DNA of 64,000 nucleotides from Allium sativum (taxonomy: Eukaryota; Streptophyta; Magnoliopsida; Asparagales; Amaryllidaceae). The position numbers and the translations under genes are program-made. Numbering within the stretch: the first letter of the stretch is position 1; each line of letters starts with the position of its first letter. Where the stretch lies: positions 401,614,192 through 401,678,191 of the forward strand of contig CM060921.1 in the NCBI GenBank assembly GCA_030737875.1, written 5' to 3'. Under the pieces are notes generated by a model that was not told the origin of the DNA, ran no database searches, and saw only the letters and a program-made list of their open reading frames with translations. Of the stretch, positions 46,251 through 57,950 are shown piece by piece.

Positions 46251-47720
46251 ATTGAGATTGACAATCAAGATCGCGGGCTTCATCAATGAAATTAGACCTT
46301 TTTTGAATTTTACATTCCTATCGGTCTTTTCTGGGGCTTTCCTTTTGTCTTTATCATTTCAAGAGTCAGATGATGCTCTATTCGTCATCATGAAAACATT
46401 GAGAATGTTTATCTCAATATTAGTATCCTCTTGTTGCAGGAATCTGTTTCAGGATAGGATTCACAACTTTCTCTAGGAAAATCTAATGGTATAAAGATAT
46501 TGAGGTTTGTTCTAGAGGTGAATCTGCCAAGGCCGCTTGGTGGGTCTTGACGCGGAGAGACTTTGAAGTCAGAGTCTAGAATACCCGATATTGCTGCTTT
46601 AAACACCATAGATGGTCCATGTCGATCTATAGATGCTATTGTGGCGCTGAACCTTATAAGGAACGAATGTAGGGCCTTGTCGGACCTTTGTTTGATTGAA
46701 GTGAGTAATTTGACATTCTTGGATCGACAGACGTGGACCTTTGATCGTTCAACGAAGTGGGTGACCAACGCGTTCCAGCGGTTGATCAAATCAGCTGGAT
46801 GCCACCAAAAATCATACAACAACTATGTAAGCCAAGATCTAGAAATGGTAGCTTGAAGTGTAGGGAGTTGCTGAAATCCCTAATGTCTCATGTGAAAGAG
46901 TTTTGACTGATGTTGCTTACATTGCCTTAGAGGTGTGCCGCCTCTGGTGAAGCCTCAATTAACATTGGCAATCTGGCCTTTGTTTTCGAGGAGTCGTTGC
47001 CAATTGTCCAATTTAGCACTGATGCCCCCAGCATGAAGTCTTGAAGTGGGTGGAAGCTAGTATCTAGCTTCTTAGGTTCGCATATGTGATAGTCGTCAAC
47101 CAAAGCTTCCGTCCTGTAATTCTGGATGGTGATTCGCGGTTCGGATGTATGCGGGATAGCCTTGGGTCTCCCATCCAAGCTATGAGGATCGGAGTTGGTT
47201 GGCGATAAGATTAAATTATAGGTGGATCAAATGCTTATACTTGCCCCTACATTAAGGAATGGGTAGCTTCATGTTGAGGTTTAGTTGGGTTAGATTTGAA
47301 ACATTCATCCGAATTGGAGTAGAGGTTGGCCGGACTTCGTTTAAGTTTATAGTGGCTCTTGCATTGTCGTCGTTTTGATCTAGAATGTTATGTTAGAAGT
47401 TAGATGCTGCATATGTCTAAGAGGAGTTTGATTTCCCCTTGTTTCATCCAAGATGATGTTATCAACTTGTCGTAGGGTCTCGTGCGATATGAACTACGAA
47501 GCAGGGAGTGTTCGAGCCAAGTTCGTTGTCGCTTGATTTCCCATGTGCTAACTCCTGTGAGTAAATCGTAGTTTCTCGGCCTTCCATCTATCCAAGTAAA
47601 GAAGTTATCCATCATTTTTCTTCGTTTATGGAGAAGTTTATCTTGCCGAGCATTTGGGTTCTCAATTCAGCAATGGCACCATCCATTTCGTATCTAGTCT
47701 GACATGCTAAGTGATCACCG
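46251..47720 (-). pseudogene. gag: TatN gag remnant
   Basis: The best frame (46409-46822) has RWNALVTHFVERSKVHVC, then LLTSIKQRSDKALHSFLIRF and FKAAISGI, the Tat-type retrotransposon gag pattern (WFSSL...RLFVxHF...L..IKQRxxESLRxFLxRF). Upstream fragments to 47720 include a short coiled-coil-like AIAELRTQMLGKINF. Downstream (about 46330-46400) a Lys-rich DKDKRKAPEKTDRNVKFKKG fits the gag basic tail. There are stops and frameshifts throughout. It lies downstream of the RNase H remnants on the same strand, which is not the normal order. Confidence 0.72.
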
Positions 47721-48660
47721 TAAGAAGAAATCTGTTGACTTCCTTCGTTCCTAGCGCCTTCTGCACCAACATCCTCAGCATGGAAGAAATTCCTATCTTC
47801 CTTCTTCTTAGCCCTTGAGTCGAAGTATCAAGCTAGGAGTCAAAGTAATAGCGTGCCCCCTCATCCGATGTGTTTCAATCGGAAAACCGATCGGGACTAG
47901 CAAATGGACGTTCACTCTGCATCCAGTCTGTGGTTCTCAAACGGCCTCCAGTCCAGGGGTAATGGCATAAGACAGACGGTGGTTAGATCACGTTCTTTTC
48001 AAATTTAAACGAAGGGAGGCGTACTCTGGATAGTCAGGAAATCTTCAATCCATAGAAATCCTAAATGCCACGACCGTGTCAGATCGTATTAAGACCTGAA
48101 AATCGACAATCACTCGAGATCGTATTAAGGCCAGGTAGAAATCCGAGAATCCCAAGGCTTCCCCGGGTCCTTCCTAGCCTCGAGTATTAAGTCGCATGAC
48201 ATGTCATTGAATAATTAAATCTCAAGGCCTCTTTTGGGTCGCCACCTCGAGTTACGTATGTTTATCATTAGGCATCAACATCGGCCTTCTGGACGTGGCC
48301 CTTTATTTGTTTTCTACTGGCCAGTTGTTATTGCGAGTGCGGGCCTCACGTTTTTGACCAGTTATACTTTGTAAATCTGCAATCAGCAAACAAAGTGGTA
48401 TTCCTGCAATATCATACACTTGCAAGTTTGTTATAGATTTCAATCGAATATATTTGTAGTCGGAGCATTACTACACTGAGTAGTAAGCAATAAATCACAT
48501 CACAAATCAGATAAGGGTTCCAATTCGGTATCCCTACAAATCATAATCCTTGCAAATAAATAACATATCATATTGCAGCCATTGTAGGGTGTGATGTGTG
48601 TATGCCCCAATCAATAGTGAATAAAGTGCCCGGCTAGGGCTTGCTTAGGATTGATTAGGA
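47721..48660 (-). other. TatN interior without recognisable domain
   Basis: Mixed-composition sequence with no intact frame or motif I can name. Confidence 0.4.
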
Positions 48661-48689
48661 TCGACAGTGCATCGCCCCCCGAGTCCGGA

Positions 48690-49015
48690 AATGAGGGGTT
48701 CGGGCTCAGCTTTCATTCTTGCCCTCGATCCTGTAGCAGGGTGGGAGCCCTTTCATGGCATTCAATCGCAATACCTTTACTCTCCCCTGTCGTATGCCCA
48801 GGGTAGAGTTCGAACTCAGCTTTCATTCTGCTCCCAATCCTTCAGTGGGACAGGAGTTCATTTGCAGCGCTCAGTTCCTGGCGCCTTTATACTCTCCCGT
48901 CAAATGCCCAGGGTAGAGTGGAATCAAGGCGGTCTTTTAATCGTGGTGCACCGTCATGCCTTGGGTACGTCATCTTCCCATCCTTTATACTCTCTCAGTT
49001 GATCAGGAGAATAGT
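48690..49015. repeat. Tandem repeat of about 105-120 bp in TatN
   Basis: Three degenerate units share GTTCG(G/A)(G/A)CTCAGCTTTCATTC, (G/C)AGTGGGA-like and TACTCTCCC(C/G)T, ending in ATGCCCAGGGTAGAGT (about 48793 and 48907). Plus-strand open frames across it (48667-49002) are by-products. Tat elements often carry tandem repeats outside the coding region. Confidence 0.75.
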
Positions 49016-49599
49016 CATGTCACTCACCCTGGCTTTCCTTCTGCACTCTAATTCCAAGAGCGGGATTCTGCCGGCTCGAGTGTCGTTCTCGAACTCGATT
49101 TTAATCCATACCTCCCACTTCGCTCTGGCGGATGTACATCATCGGGCTAGTGGTTGGGCCGCACTCGCCGAATCTTTGCGTTCCTCCATTCAATCTGTAG
49201 GAGGATTAATTGGCACCAAACTTCAGGTACCTGCATCAATCATGTCGCACGAGTTAGTCATGTCAATAATTCAGGAAGAATGTAAAAGTAGATCACATAA
49301 TTGAAAATTAAGCATATCAAGGGGCAGTGTTGCCTCCTTTATTCGGATTCATGTAATCTGGTGGTGTCGTGCATAGGATCGAGCCATGTAGCTAGTTGGG
49401 CTGCGTCTATCTGGAGTTAGATTCCGACTTTGAGCTATACAACTCTGACTAGATGGAGGGTGTGGTTTTGTATACGAGCAGTTCAGTTGAGCCCGTTATG
49501 GGTTTATTCCATAACTCCATATGCGGGTGCTAGAATTCTGATCAATGTCAAAACCGGGGTACCTCTTAAAGGAATGAATATCATTCGGATACATGGTGT

Positions 49600-50220
49600 A
49601 TTGTTTTCATCCATCCAACAGCTCCTCTATCCGTTCTAGGTAAGCTGCAAGTAATGGTCCTTCATCTAAAATTCCCTCCGAAACTGGAAAATAATAATCC
49701 GAGATTTACAAAGAAGTTCAACAGCGCTACTCCCAACTCCTTAATGAGTTTCAGGCCGACGATCAGGGCCTCGTATTCGGAATCATTGTTGGTAGCGGAA
49801 AATTCCAATCCTGAGGCATAGAAAATTGACCATTCTTCCGGAATTATCGGCAAAACTCCGGCGTCAAACCGTTGATCATTCCTTGCACCGTCTGTATATC
49901 TTTTAGGTCCTTGTTTTCATCTTTCTTTTTATGGGGCCATCTTCTTTATGTATTACGACCTCTTCGGGAATGTTAAACTCAATGATGAAGTCAGTTAGTA
50001 CTTTCCCCCGTATGGACTTCTATATGAGAGAATTGAGATCAAACTGGTTCACCTTGATGTTTCGTTCAAGCAATCATTTAGATGCCTCAGGTCACTGTGG
50101 GACCTATTGTATTGGACAATTAGTGTGTATCACAATTAGATGAGCTTGGAAATAGTGGCGGAGTTTTCTCGAAGCAATCTTCAAACTGTAAGCAAGCTTT
50201 TCAATGGGTAGTTGCTTTAT
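49600..50220 (-). pseudogene. pol: TatN RNase H and second (archaeal-type) RNase H remnants
   Basis: Minus strand from 50200: KLAYSLKIASRKLRHYFQAH resembles the end of the RT-linked RNase H of Tat elements. Then KSIRGKVLTDFIIEFNIPEE matches the usual linker (xLADFxxEF). Then LEFSATNNDSEYEALIVGLK and LAAYLERIEEL match the additional RNase H typical of the Tat lineage. Stops and a deletion within the second domain show it is dead. This lineage marker is the main basis for calling the element Tat. Confidence 0.82.
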
Positions 50221-51320
50221 TAGATGTCACCCTCCTGCATCCCGAATCTTCATTTTCTCTGAGATCTATGTCTTTGGGCAGATCATCGGGTAACTCTTTA
50301 TGTGACGCTTCCTTTGCTTGCTAAGCCGACGCCTCCTTTGCACTCCATCTCATCAGGAGGGGAAGCGTATTTGGGTTCCACCTCTGATATATAGCATATT
50401 CCATTTAGGAAAATAGCAGGATCTTCTAATAACTTAGTCACCACGTATCATTCCCACTTCGGCTTTGTTTGGGGTTTTTAGTAATAGATTCTAGGTTGCA
50501 ATGTAAGTTCTGAATTTTGCTAGAGGTGGCAGGTATAAACCTTGATTAGATAAGCTTGAATAGCTTGCGAGGCTTCAAGTAATGTTGATGCATTATGTCA
50601 CAACGGAAGTATGAAGAAGAAAGCTAATGATAGATTCATATTCACTTTGATCTCAAGCTTTCCTCTGTTGACCGAGGTCGTATAGTGGTTGGTGAGCAGT
50701 CAAGTTGCTATCATCCGGGCAAGGATCCATTGATCCAATCATGGATTGTGGTGTTTCAACTGGTACCTAACTCTGGGCATCAAAGTATGTTGACCTAACC
50801 CTTATTTGATGGAAATCAGTCTTCCTTGATGCGGGTGACAGCATATAGCCATTGCAAAGGTTAGCTAAGTTCTTCAGGAGGTGAACCATAGGACATACTT
50901 CATTCATCACACCATACAATTAAAGTGTAGCTTTGGGATATTGGGATCCTTAGCTACTTCCTAGTACCCCATTATTGACAATCATGGTCACTAAGATCAT
51001 ATGAATCTTCTTCGGAGTAGTGCTCGTACTATTCCATATAACCATCATTCGATGCTTTGCCGATTGGACAGGTTTAAGTCACATAAATAAGGTGGTAACT
51101 ACTCCTTTGGGAACAATATTAGTTGCATCGGTGAAATATATACTATGGAAGAGGAAGCTGTTATGAGACAACCATTGTCTCGTATACTATTGCTGATAGC
51201 AAGTTGAATCTGATCGATAACTCCTCACATTGGCCTACTGATGTACGTAGGTGTCATGGTTCTAGGAAGAATCCCAGTCGTTGTCATTTCATTGTCATAT
51301 TCTTTGACTATCCATCTAAT
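50221..51320 (-). pseudogene. TatN decayed pol interior
   Basis: This is where RT should lie in minus-strand order. I can see only scattered suggestive words and no catalytic YVDD, so I call it degenerate pol by position. Confidence 0.35.
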
Positions 51321-51322
51321 CT

Positions 51323-51870
51323 TCATTGATAAGCTTTGATGACTACTATTGGCCAAAATATATATGTCGAGCCGAAGACGAGCCGTGCTCCGAGCCGAAG
51401 GCGAGGCCATCGGCAGGTACGGGCGTAGCGCCGGTGGGGGTCCGGGGCTGGGTCAGGTCGGAATTGGAAGATAGAGCTTTTTCTGAAATGATCCGAAAAA
51501 TGTGTTTTTTCCCAAAAACCGCTGTACCGGGTCGGGTCGGGACGGAATTTGCCTTCAAGTCGCGGTTCAGAGGTGTCATCAAATCGCGGCTCGAGTCTGT
51601 CATTGGATCGAATCGAACATGACATCGGATTGGATCGATGGTATGTCATTAGCAGGTGGTCGGTTCGGATCTCCCCATCTGGTTCCGATCGGAGGTTCTT
51701 TTCCAGGTCGGGCAGGAACCGATCAAGGATATTGACCCATGCTTTATCTACATCCAATCCAAGGGCTTCATCTGCATCCAACCCGATCTCTTCATCTGTA
51801 ACCGACCCGGTCTCTTCGTCTGCATCCGATCCAAAAGCTTTTCTGGACTCTATTTTCGATCTTCAGCAAT
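51323..51870 (-). CDS. TatN leader open frame with acidic repeats, unknown
   Basis: The longest frame runs 51323-51781 and extends upstream as a series of 10-residue acidic repeats (DADEETGS, DEEIGLDADEALGLDVDK type; DNA repeats at about 51740-51840). The C-terminal half is Arg/Pro-rich and unusually GC-rich for this window, with open frames on both strands. It follows the 5' LTR closely, where some Tat elements carry an extra reading frame before gag. Function unknown; it may be chance coding in a GC-rich insert. Confidence 0.35.
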
Positions 51871-52032
51871 AGCTTCTACATGGCACGGTGGTAACTTCAC
51901 TTCTGGTGATTCCCACAATTTGCAAAGTCAATAGAATTCGTAGGATTTCCTCATCGAACTTGGCGATCGAATAAGTAGAATGGAGAATCCTTAAACGCTG
52001 AGAATCTTCATTTCTCAGTGAAAGAACCAAAA

Positions 52033-52841
52033 TGTTAGACCAAAAAATGGTCCTAACACCCAATTGATCACATTTTGCAGAGAATAATGAGGAATCATGA
52101 ACTAAAAGCAAGAAAAATCAATCAACACACAAGTTTTATAGTGGTTCGGCATAACAAGCCTACATCCACTTAATAGTTTTTCATTTCATTCTGGAATTAC
52201 AATTAACATGAATAATGGCACTAAAACATTTAAATACAACAAATAATTCTCTCCGAATTCATTGGTTTCCATTGGAGAAGAAGGTGGTTATTCATGGGGA
52301 ATTCGGCCGTGGCAGATGTGAAGAGATAAACTGCCCCAAAAGTCCCCTGAAATCTCCATGAAATGATGTATTTATAGGTGAATGGAGGTTGCTTCTGGGA
52401 TCAGTTTGGGTGTGATGTGGCAGCCATCCAACAGGTCATGGGAAAGTAGTGGGAGACGTGGAGAAACGGTTTCTAGATCATGGGCTGCAACGTGTAAGTA
52501 GATCCAAATGATGAGCCTAGAAAATAGGAGCACATTGAGGAATGGTTGCAGCTTCAGGAGGTTTGGGTAGAGGGTACTCTGATCCAATCCGGAGAGGGGA
52601 ATCCGATCATATCCAATCCGAAAGGAGGGATCTGATCTGATCCAGAGAGGGGGATCCGATCCGATCCAATCCGAAAGGAGTGATCTAATCCGATCCGAAA
52701 GGGGGATCCGATCCAGTGACATTTGCATGTACAATTCAAGTTTTCCAACCTTCTATCACTCCATCCAAGTGATCATCAATCAATGTAAGTTCATACTCAA
52801 ATTCCTGGCTTTGGGTAGCCTGGTCACAAAGCAGGCTAACA
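52033..52841 (-). mobile_element. TatN 5' LTR
   Basis: 809 bp, 48 bp longer than the 3' copy, mostly because the GATCCGATCC block (52575-52720) has more units. TATA on the minus strand is intact: CCTATAAATA (52369-52378). The putative primer site on the minus strand starts TTTTGGTTCTTTCACTGA; the tRNA is not identified. Confidence 0.9.
52369..52378 (-). promoter_or_regulatory. TATA box of TatN 5' LTR
   Basis: Minus-strand CCTATAAATA; the 3' LTR equivalent is altered. Confidence 0.7.
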
Positions 52842-53197
52842 CCTCGTATCCCAAGGGATACGAATTACGTATCCCACTAAGGGGATACGAGTTTCGGTGC
52901 ATATTATAGGATGGGGTCGTTATTCTTCGAAATGAGACAGAATGGATACAAAATTTGGCTGAGTTGTCCCCTACTCTTACCTACTCTCACCTAACCAGTC
53001 CACTATAAATACCGCTAAGTCCACACTTTAAAGGGGTTGGAAATTAGCTGATTTGACACCTCTTGCAAGCTCCAAATGGCCTCGTTAATGGCATCCTTCA
53101 CTGAGAAAACTCGAATTCACATCTTTGTCGCACATCTCCATCTCAACTTCGATGCGCTTTAGGTTCCTTTCATTACCTACCGTTGGGTCGGGTTACG
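52842..53197 (+). promoter_or_regulatory. Promoter and leader of Tat-type element Y
   Basis: Two palindromes CGTATCCCAAGGGATACG (52845-52862) and CGTATCCC-CTAA-GGGATACG type (about 52867-52890) continue the motif series broken at 44131. CTATAAATA at 53003-53011 is the TATA box. About 190 bp of leader precedes the gag start at 53198. I cannot place the LTR end or primer site with confidence. Confidence 0.6.
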
Positions 53198-53948
53198 ATG
53201 GTTAAGCAAACAAAGAATCAAATGATTGGCTCTTCTGCTGCAACCAAAGCTAGAACATCTCAGTAACCTTAGTTGGTGGACAACCCCGCTAAAATAGATA
53301 TTATACTTCCCATGGATCCCAAATCCCCTACGATCCAAGCACAGATCCACACGCTCAATTAGAAGTACGAAAATACGACTCTTGAACTCAACCAAACATT
53401 GAAGAACAACATCGACCTCATGCGTCTACTTCAAGAGAGCCAACACATTAATGCTCGGCTTCAGCTCATTCAGAATAATACTCGACCGCGGCGTACTATA
53501 TCGGAAAGTTATTCTTCTGAATTAAGGGGCCCACATCAAATAAGGAGGTTCATCCTCATCAATAACGTCATCGTCCAATCCAACGTTCATACTAACAGAT
53601 ACCACAATGACAACGGTGATCGAATCACCGTTACTTGCAGCGGGAGAACACAGTACCATGATCACTCCCGGTTGGTTATCAACGACGAACCAAGTCCGAG
53701 TAAGCGATCCCCTCCTCGACAAAACCCAACTGTCGCCGCTCATAACCTGGGGATGACGCTTCTGGCAACCCAACAGGCCTAATCCCTCCAGATCAGGATG
53801 CACACCATCCCGCTCAACCTCATCAACAATACCAAAACCAAATCATCGATGTCGACGACATGGAAGAGGACGAGCCTGATGTGCATCACAGAAGGCGCCC
53901 ACGGAATAGAACTCTTGAAGTTCGCCAAAACCAGTGGATTCTACCAGA
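53198..53948 (+). pseudogene. gag: Element Y gag, N-terminal part
   Basis: The first ATG after the TATA box (53198) opens MVKQTKNQMIGSSAATKART and meets a stop after about 22 codons. Beyond stops and frameshifts the text continues with coiled-coil-like TTLELNQTLKNNIDLMRLLQ (about 53380-53450) and a basic segment. An intact 127-codon frame is at 53399-53782. The reading reaches RQNQWILP at the CACTA insertion site and continues across it. Tat gags have such an N-terminal helical region. Confidence 0.6.
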
Positions 53949-53974
53949 CACTACACCAAAACAGTGGATTCCCA

Positions 53975-54240
53975 ACAAGTATATGTGTTACAAATAATTT
54001 CTGTAACACTTATATGTGTCATCAACAGCGTGTGAGGAATTTCCTGTAACACTTATAAGTGTTACGAACAGAGTAACTGCTAACACTTATAAGTGTTACA
54101 AACATATTCATTGCTAACACTTATAAATGTTGGAACTATAATATATGGTAACACTTATAAGAGTTACAAACATATTCATTGCTAACACTTATAAATGTTG
54201 GAACCATAAGATATGGTAACACTTATAAGAGTTACAAACA
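53975..54240. repeat. CACTA left subterminal palindromic repeats
   Basis: Seven or so copies of variants of GTAACACTTATAAGTGTTAC, a perfect 20-bp palindrome at 54046-54065. Such repeats are the transposase-binding sites in En/Spm-like elements. Confidence 0.88.
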
Positions 54241-54269
54241 TTATTCATGACATGCTCAGTCCGAACAGG

Positions 54270-54985
54270 CTCATTCCGAGGCATGAGAAAATCGATTCGA
54301 AACCGGGCTGGACAGGCTCATTCCGAACCTGAGCCTTTCCGGCTGAGTTTCGGATTCAAAACTGAGCCAGGAAGTCCCAGTTTCTAAAAACTTGCCAGTC
54401 TAGGCTCGGTTTTCAGAAACTGAGCCTTTCCGGCTCAGTTTCGAATCTGAAACCGAGCCGGAAAGGCTCAGTTTTGAACTGAACCTTTCCGACTCAGTTT
54501 CGAATCCGAAACTGAGACGGATAGGCTCAGTACTTAGCCTTTCCGTCTTAGATTCGGATTCAAAGCTGAGCCGGGAAGGCTCAGTTTTCAGAAACTGAGC
54601 CTTTCCGGCTCAGTTTCGAATCTGAAACCGAGCCAGAAAGTGGCTCAGTTTTCAGAAACTGAGCCTTTCCGACTCAGTTTCGAATCTGAAACTGAGTCGG
54701 AAAGGCTCGGTTTTGAACTGAACCTTCCCGGCTCAGTTTCGAATCCGAAACTGAGATGGATAGGCTCAGTACTGAGCCTTTCCGGCTCACTTTCAGATTC
54801 AAAACTGAGCCAGGAAGGCTCAGTTTCTAAAAACTGGCCAGTCCAGGCTTAGTTTTCAGAAACTGAGCCTTTCCAGCTTAGTTTCAAATCCGAAACCGAG
54901 CCGGAAAGTGGCTCAGTTTTGAACTGAACCCTCCTGGCTCAGTTTTGAATTCGAAACTAAGACGGATAGGCTCAGTTCGAATTCA
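54270..54985. repeat. Hairpin-unit array in the CACTA element
   Basis: About eleven units built from GAGCCTTTCCGGCTCAGTTT and its reverse complement, joined by CGAATCTGAAAC-like centres. Adjacent half-units form near-perfect inverted repeats of about 48 bp, each containing the smaller stem GAGCC-TTTCC-GGCTC. A larger duplication (about 54310-54560 against 54720-54970) is also visible. The array is far more GC-rich than its surroundings. Confidence 0.92.
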
Positions 54986-56160
54986 AATTATTGATTTGCT
55001 AACTTCAAATCCAACGATACAACACAACGATATGAAGAAGAATTGATAACTTCAAACGCATTGAAAACACAACTCCAATAACTAAAACCATAACTTAATA
55101 GTTATTAATAAAGAAAATGTATACTTGTAGCATTTGAATTTGTGAAAACGAATTCTTAGTTATTTTACATTATTTCCCGTAGTATTGATAATAGGTTGAT
55201 GTTCACAAGTATAAAATCAGACTCATGAAACAAAACAAGTACGAAAAATAATTGCATAAATTTTACGAACTATAATATTAGATGTAATGTAGATCTGATG
55301 ATAACAAAAAATTAACGATGTAATTTATGTGCAAACTTAAGTGGATTTTGAGTTAGGTAAGGATGCAAATGGACATAACATTCAATCATAAGCTTTGTTC
55401 ATTTCTTTGAAAACATTATTGGCTGAACAAATTTTTGGCTGTTTTTTGCAGGAGTTCATTAAGGATATTTTTCAATCAACTTTTTACTTGAAACCGAATG
55501 AGTATCCTAAGGATGTAAAAGCTTGGAGAGAGTAGATAAGTGTGGCTATAATTCACAAAGCATTTACTAGACGTGTTAAGTTAGCTTCATTTTCTCTTAT
55601 TGAGTTGGAAAATTTTGCTTCAAATGAATATGTAATGAAAGCTAGAGTTTGTTACGATCTTGCTTATAAAATGTCATTACTAAATACTTTATTCACTTGT
55701 AATAACTATGCTGACAAGTTCAGTAACTGGCAACAAACTCAACCATTTATGTTTGGAACAATTATACAATAACAATATAAGACCCACTAACTGCACTGAA
55801 CTAGGTTCACAAACTAATAAATTGACTGCATTGAACTGTATATGCAATAAGCCTGTCATTATTTAGAAACAAATTCAATGCTACTATTACCAACTAACAT
55901 AAAAACTATGTACAACAAATTTTTTTGTTCAATAACAAAAAAACTGTAGGCTTATTTTCTATTAAGAAAGCATAATTACCAAAAGCAACATTTCACAACT
56001 AGTTATTTCATTTGTCCATCAAGTTAAATCAGAAGATGAGTAAAGATTAGGTTGAATAGTTATTTACTTTCTATTCAGTGCTAGTTATTTCACAACTAAC
56101 TATTCATTATTTTCTTAAATAGTTCATTGAAATAAAGTGAACCAGAAACATTTTTTACTT
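54986..56160. other. AT-rich CACTA interior
   Basis: No transposase motif. The 55542-55772 plus-strand frame (76 codons) follows a possible splice acceptor at about 55450 but is closed upstream by a stop; origin unknown. Confidence 0.4.
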
Positions 56161-56161
56161 T

Positions 56162-56292
56162 CATTTATATGTTATGTTACTGGGAATCATCGTTTTATCA
56201 TTTATATGTTACTGGGTGCTCATTTGTATGTTATGTTACTGGGAATCATCGTTTTATCATTTATATGTTACTGGGTGCTCATTTATATGTTA
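56162..56292. repeat. 59-bp tandem repeat, 2.2 copies
   Basis: Units start at 56162, 56221 and 56280 (partial), sharing TGTTACTGGGAATCATCG and TATATGTTACTGGGTGCT. Confidence 0.93.
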
Positions 56293-56299
56293 ACAAGCA

Positions 56300-57834
56300 T
56301 CCTTGATTATGCACAAATATCATTTATTTGTTACTTGGTATTCATCTTTCTTCCAACTAGTTGTTTAAAGTAAAGTGAACCTGCTTAATTTTGGAACCAA
56401 ACTTAAAAATCATGTTTACATTATATTAAACACTATTAAGCATCTACAAAAAAATACAAATTAAGATTTTGATATATTTAATATACTTATATTCTACTAT
56501 ATTATAGTTAACAAAAATGTATATGTTTCTAATTTAAAAGAAATTCAATTATCAAGTACATATATCAATACACATGAAACATACAAAGCAGGTTAACTTA
56601 ATAAATCATAATTTAGCAAATACTCGATAGTTCCAAATCAAATGGCAACGTAAAAAAAACTATAGCCATATAAGAAATATATTTATATACAAACTCTTAG
56701 AATAATATGTTGTATAAGAAAAGACTAAAACAGTGAAATGGTTTCACTAACAACAAAAATAATGAATAATGCACAATTATACTCAAAAGTGGAACAACAT
56801 ATAAGATAAACAAGATAAAGAAGAGCAACACAACAGGATGACATACCATAGTGCAAGCACAAAACATAGCAAGTTCAGACAAAGGAATTCGACATCAATC
56901 CATGAGGACACAAAAGTTCCACAAATGTAAAGGTCACAACTTCAGGATGCAAAACGGAAGGGTCCAAAGCAGTAAAGCAAAACAACAAATTTATGGGTCT
57001 AAACAACTCAACGATGGCAGTTTTCTATCCTATTTCAATGTCAGATTTGGGGTTAAACTTGAATAAAGTGAAATCGTAAGAGGGCTCTTACCTTTTGGAA
57101 AGCAGCGAGAGAATGCAAAGGCTTGGCCTTCGATTTAAAAGTAGCAACTTGGAGTCTTTGACGATGGCTAATTGGACTTCGGGTGATTTAAAAGTAGCAA
57201 CTTGGAATCAAACTCGTCAACAAAATGAAAATCACTTTCCACATTTAGTATTATTAAACAAAGCCGTGAGATTTTATTTTCTAAAAGGGAAAATCTGTTT
57301 TTAAAAGGCCACAATCAAGTCCAGAATATCATCTAAATTCATCGAGATAATCAAGGCAACAGTTTTCAATCGAGGATGTTAAAAAGGGAAACTTGAAAAA
57401 TCAGATCAAGTCATCTAATTCGAAATCAGAGTTTCTAGGGTATCACTTTTGGCAATAGGATAACAAATAGTCAAGAAAACATACAACAACAGGATGGTAT
57501 TCATTGTAAATCATTAACATCGAGGCCTAGAACTATGAATTAACAACCAAGCCTAGAACTAGAATTAAACGACAGAATTGAAAGGAAAGTACTGGAATTA
57601 AATTGCAGAGCGAACTTGAAAGTACCTCTTATCGTGATTCCTCTTCGAGTTCTTCGAGTTCCGCCGTGTCCCCAGTTCCTAATCACTGATTTCAATCCTC
57701 TGTTCCTTTCTGGTTATTTGCATATGTTGCGGCCTGGAAGGAATAAGTGTCGAGGACTAAGTGTTGAGCATCCAATTAGGGTTATGTTTGGCAAGTTACC
57801 CTTTTGTCCTTAGAAAATAAGAGTTAACCAAGCA
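56300..57834. other. Right part of CACTA interior
   Basis: AT-rich, becoming less so after 57080. The words AAAAGTAGCAACTTGGA recur at 57137 and 57188, a short duplication. Open frames up to 71 codons show no domain. Confidence 0.45.
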
Positions 57835-57950
57835 TAACAACACATAAAAGTGTTGGCACATTTTTGGTGACACATTTTTGCTACCGCAACACATATTAGT
57901 GTCACTAGTCTACAACACATATAAGTGTTGGCAGTTGAAAAAAATAAGAG
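57835..57950. repeat. CACTA right subterminal repeats
   Basis: Four copies of ACACAT(A/T)TAAGTGTTGGC-like motifs, the mirror set of the left end. Confidence 0.8.

Larger units (their letters stand above)
44132..52841 (-). mobile_element. TatN: degenerate Tat-lineage Ty3/gypsy element
   Basis: Two LTRs with ends TGTTAG/CTAACA and a perfect target duplication CCTCG (44127-44131 and 52842-52846) define an 8.7 kb element inserted in the U3 of Y. A TATA box in the LTR and all recognisable protein fragments read on the minus strand. LTRs differ by about 4-5% by eye, yet the internal region is far more decayed than that predicts, so it probably moved as an already defective, non-autonomous copy. 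Confidence 0.9.

Noticed and set aside
48667..49304. Two overlapping plus-strand open frames of 111 and 128 codons
   Set aside because: They run across the 105-120 bp tandem repeat of TatN and oppose its coding strand.
51326..51872. Several overlapping plus-strand open frames
   Set aside because: The GC-rich segment keeps all frames open by lack of stops; only the minus-strand frame agrees with element orientation.
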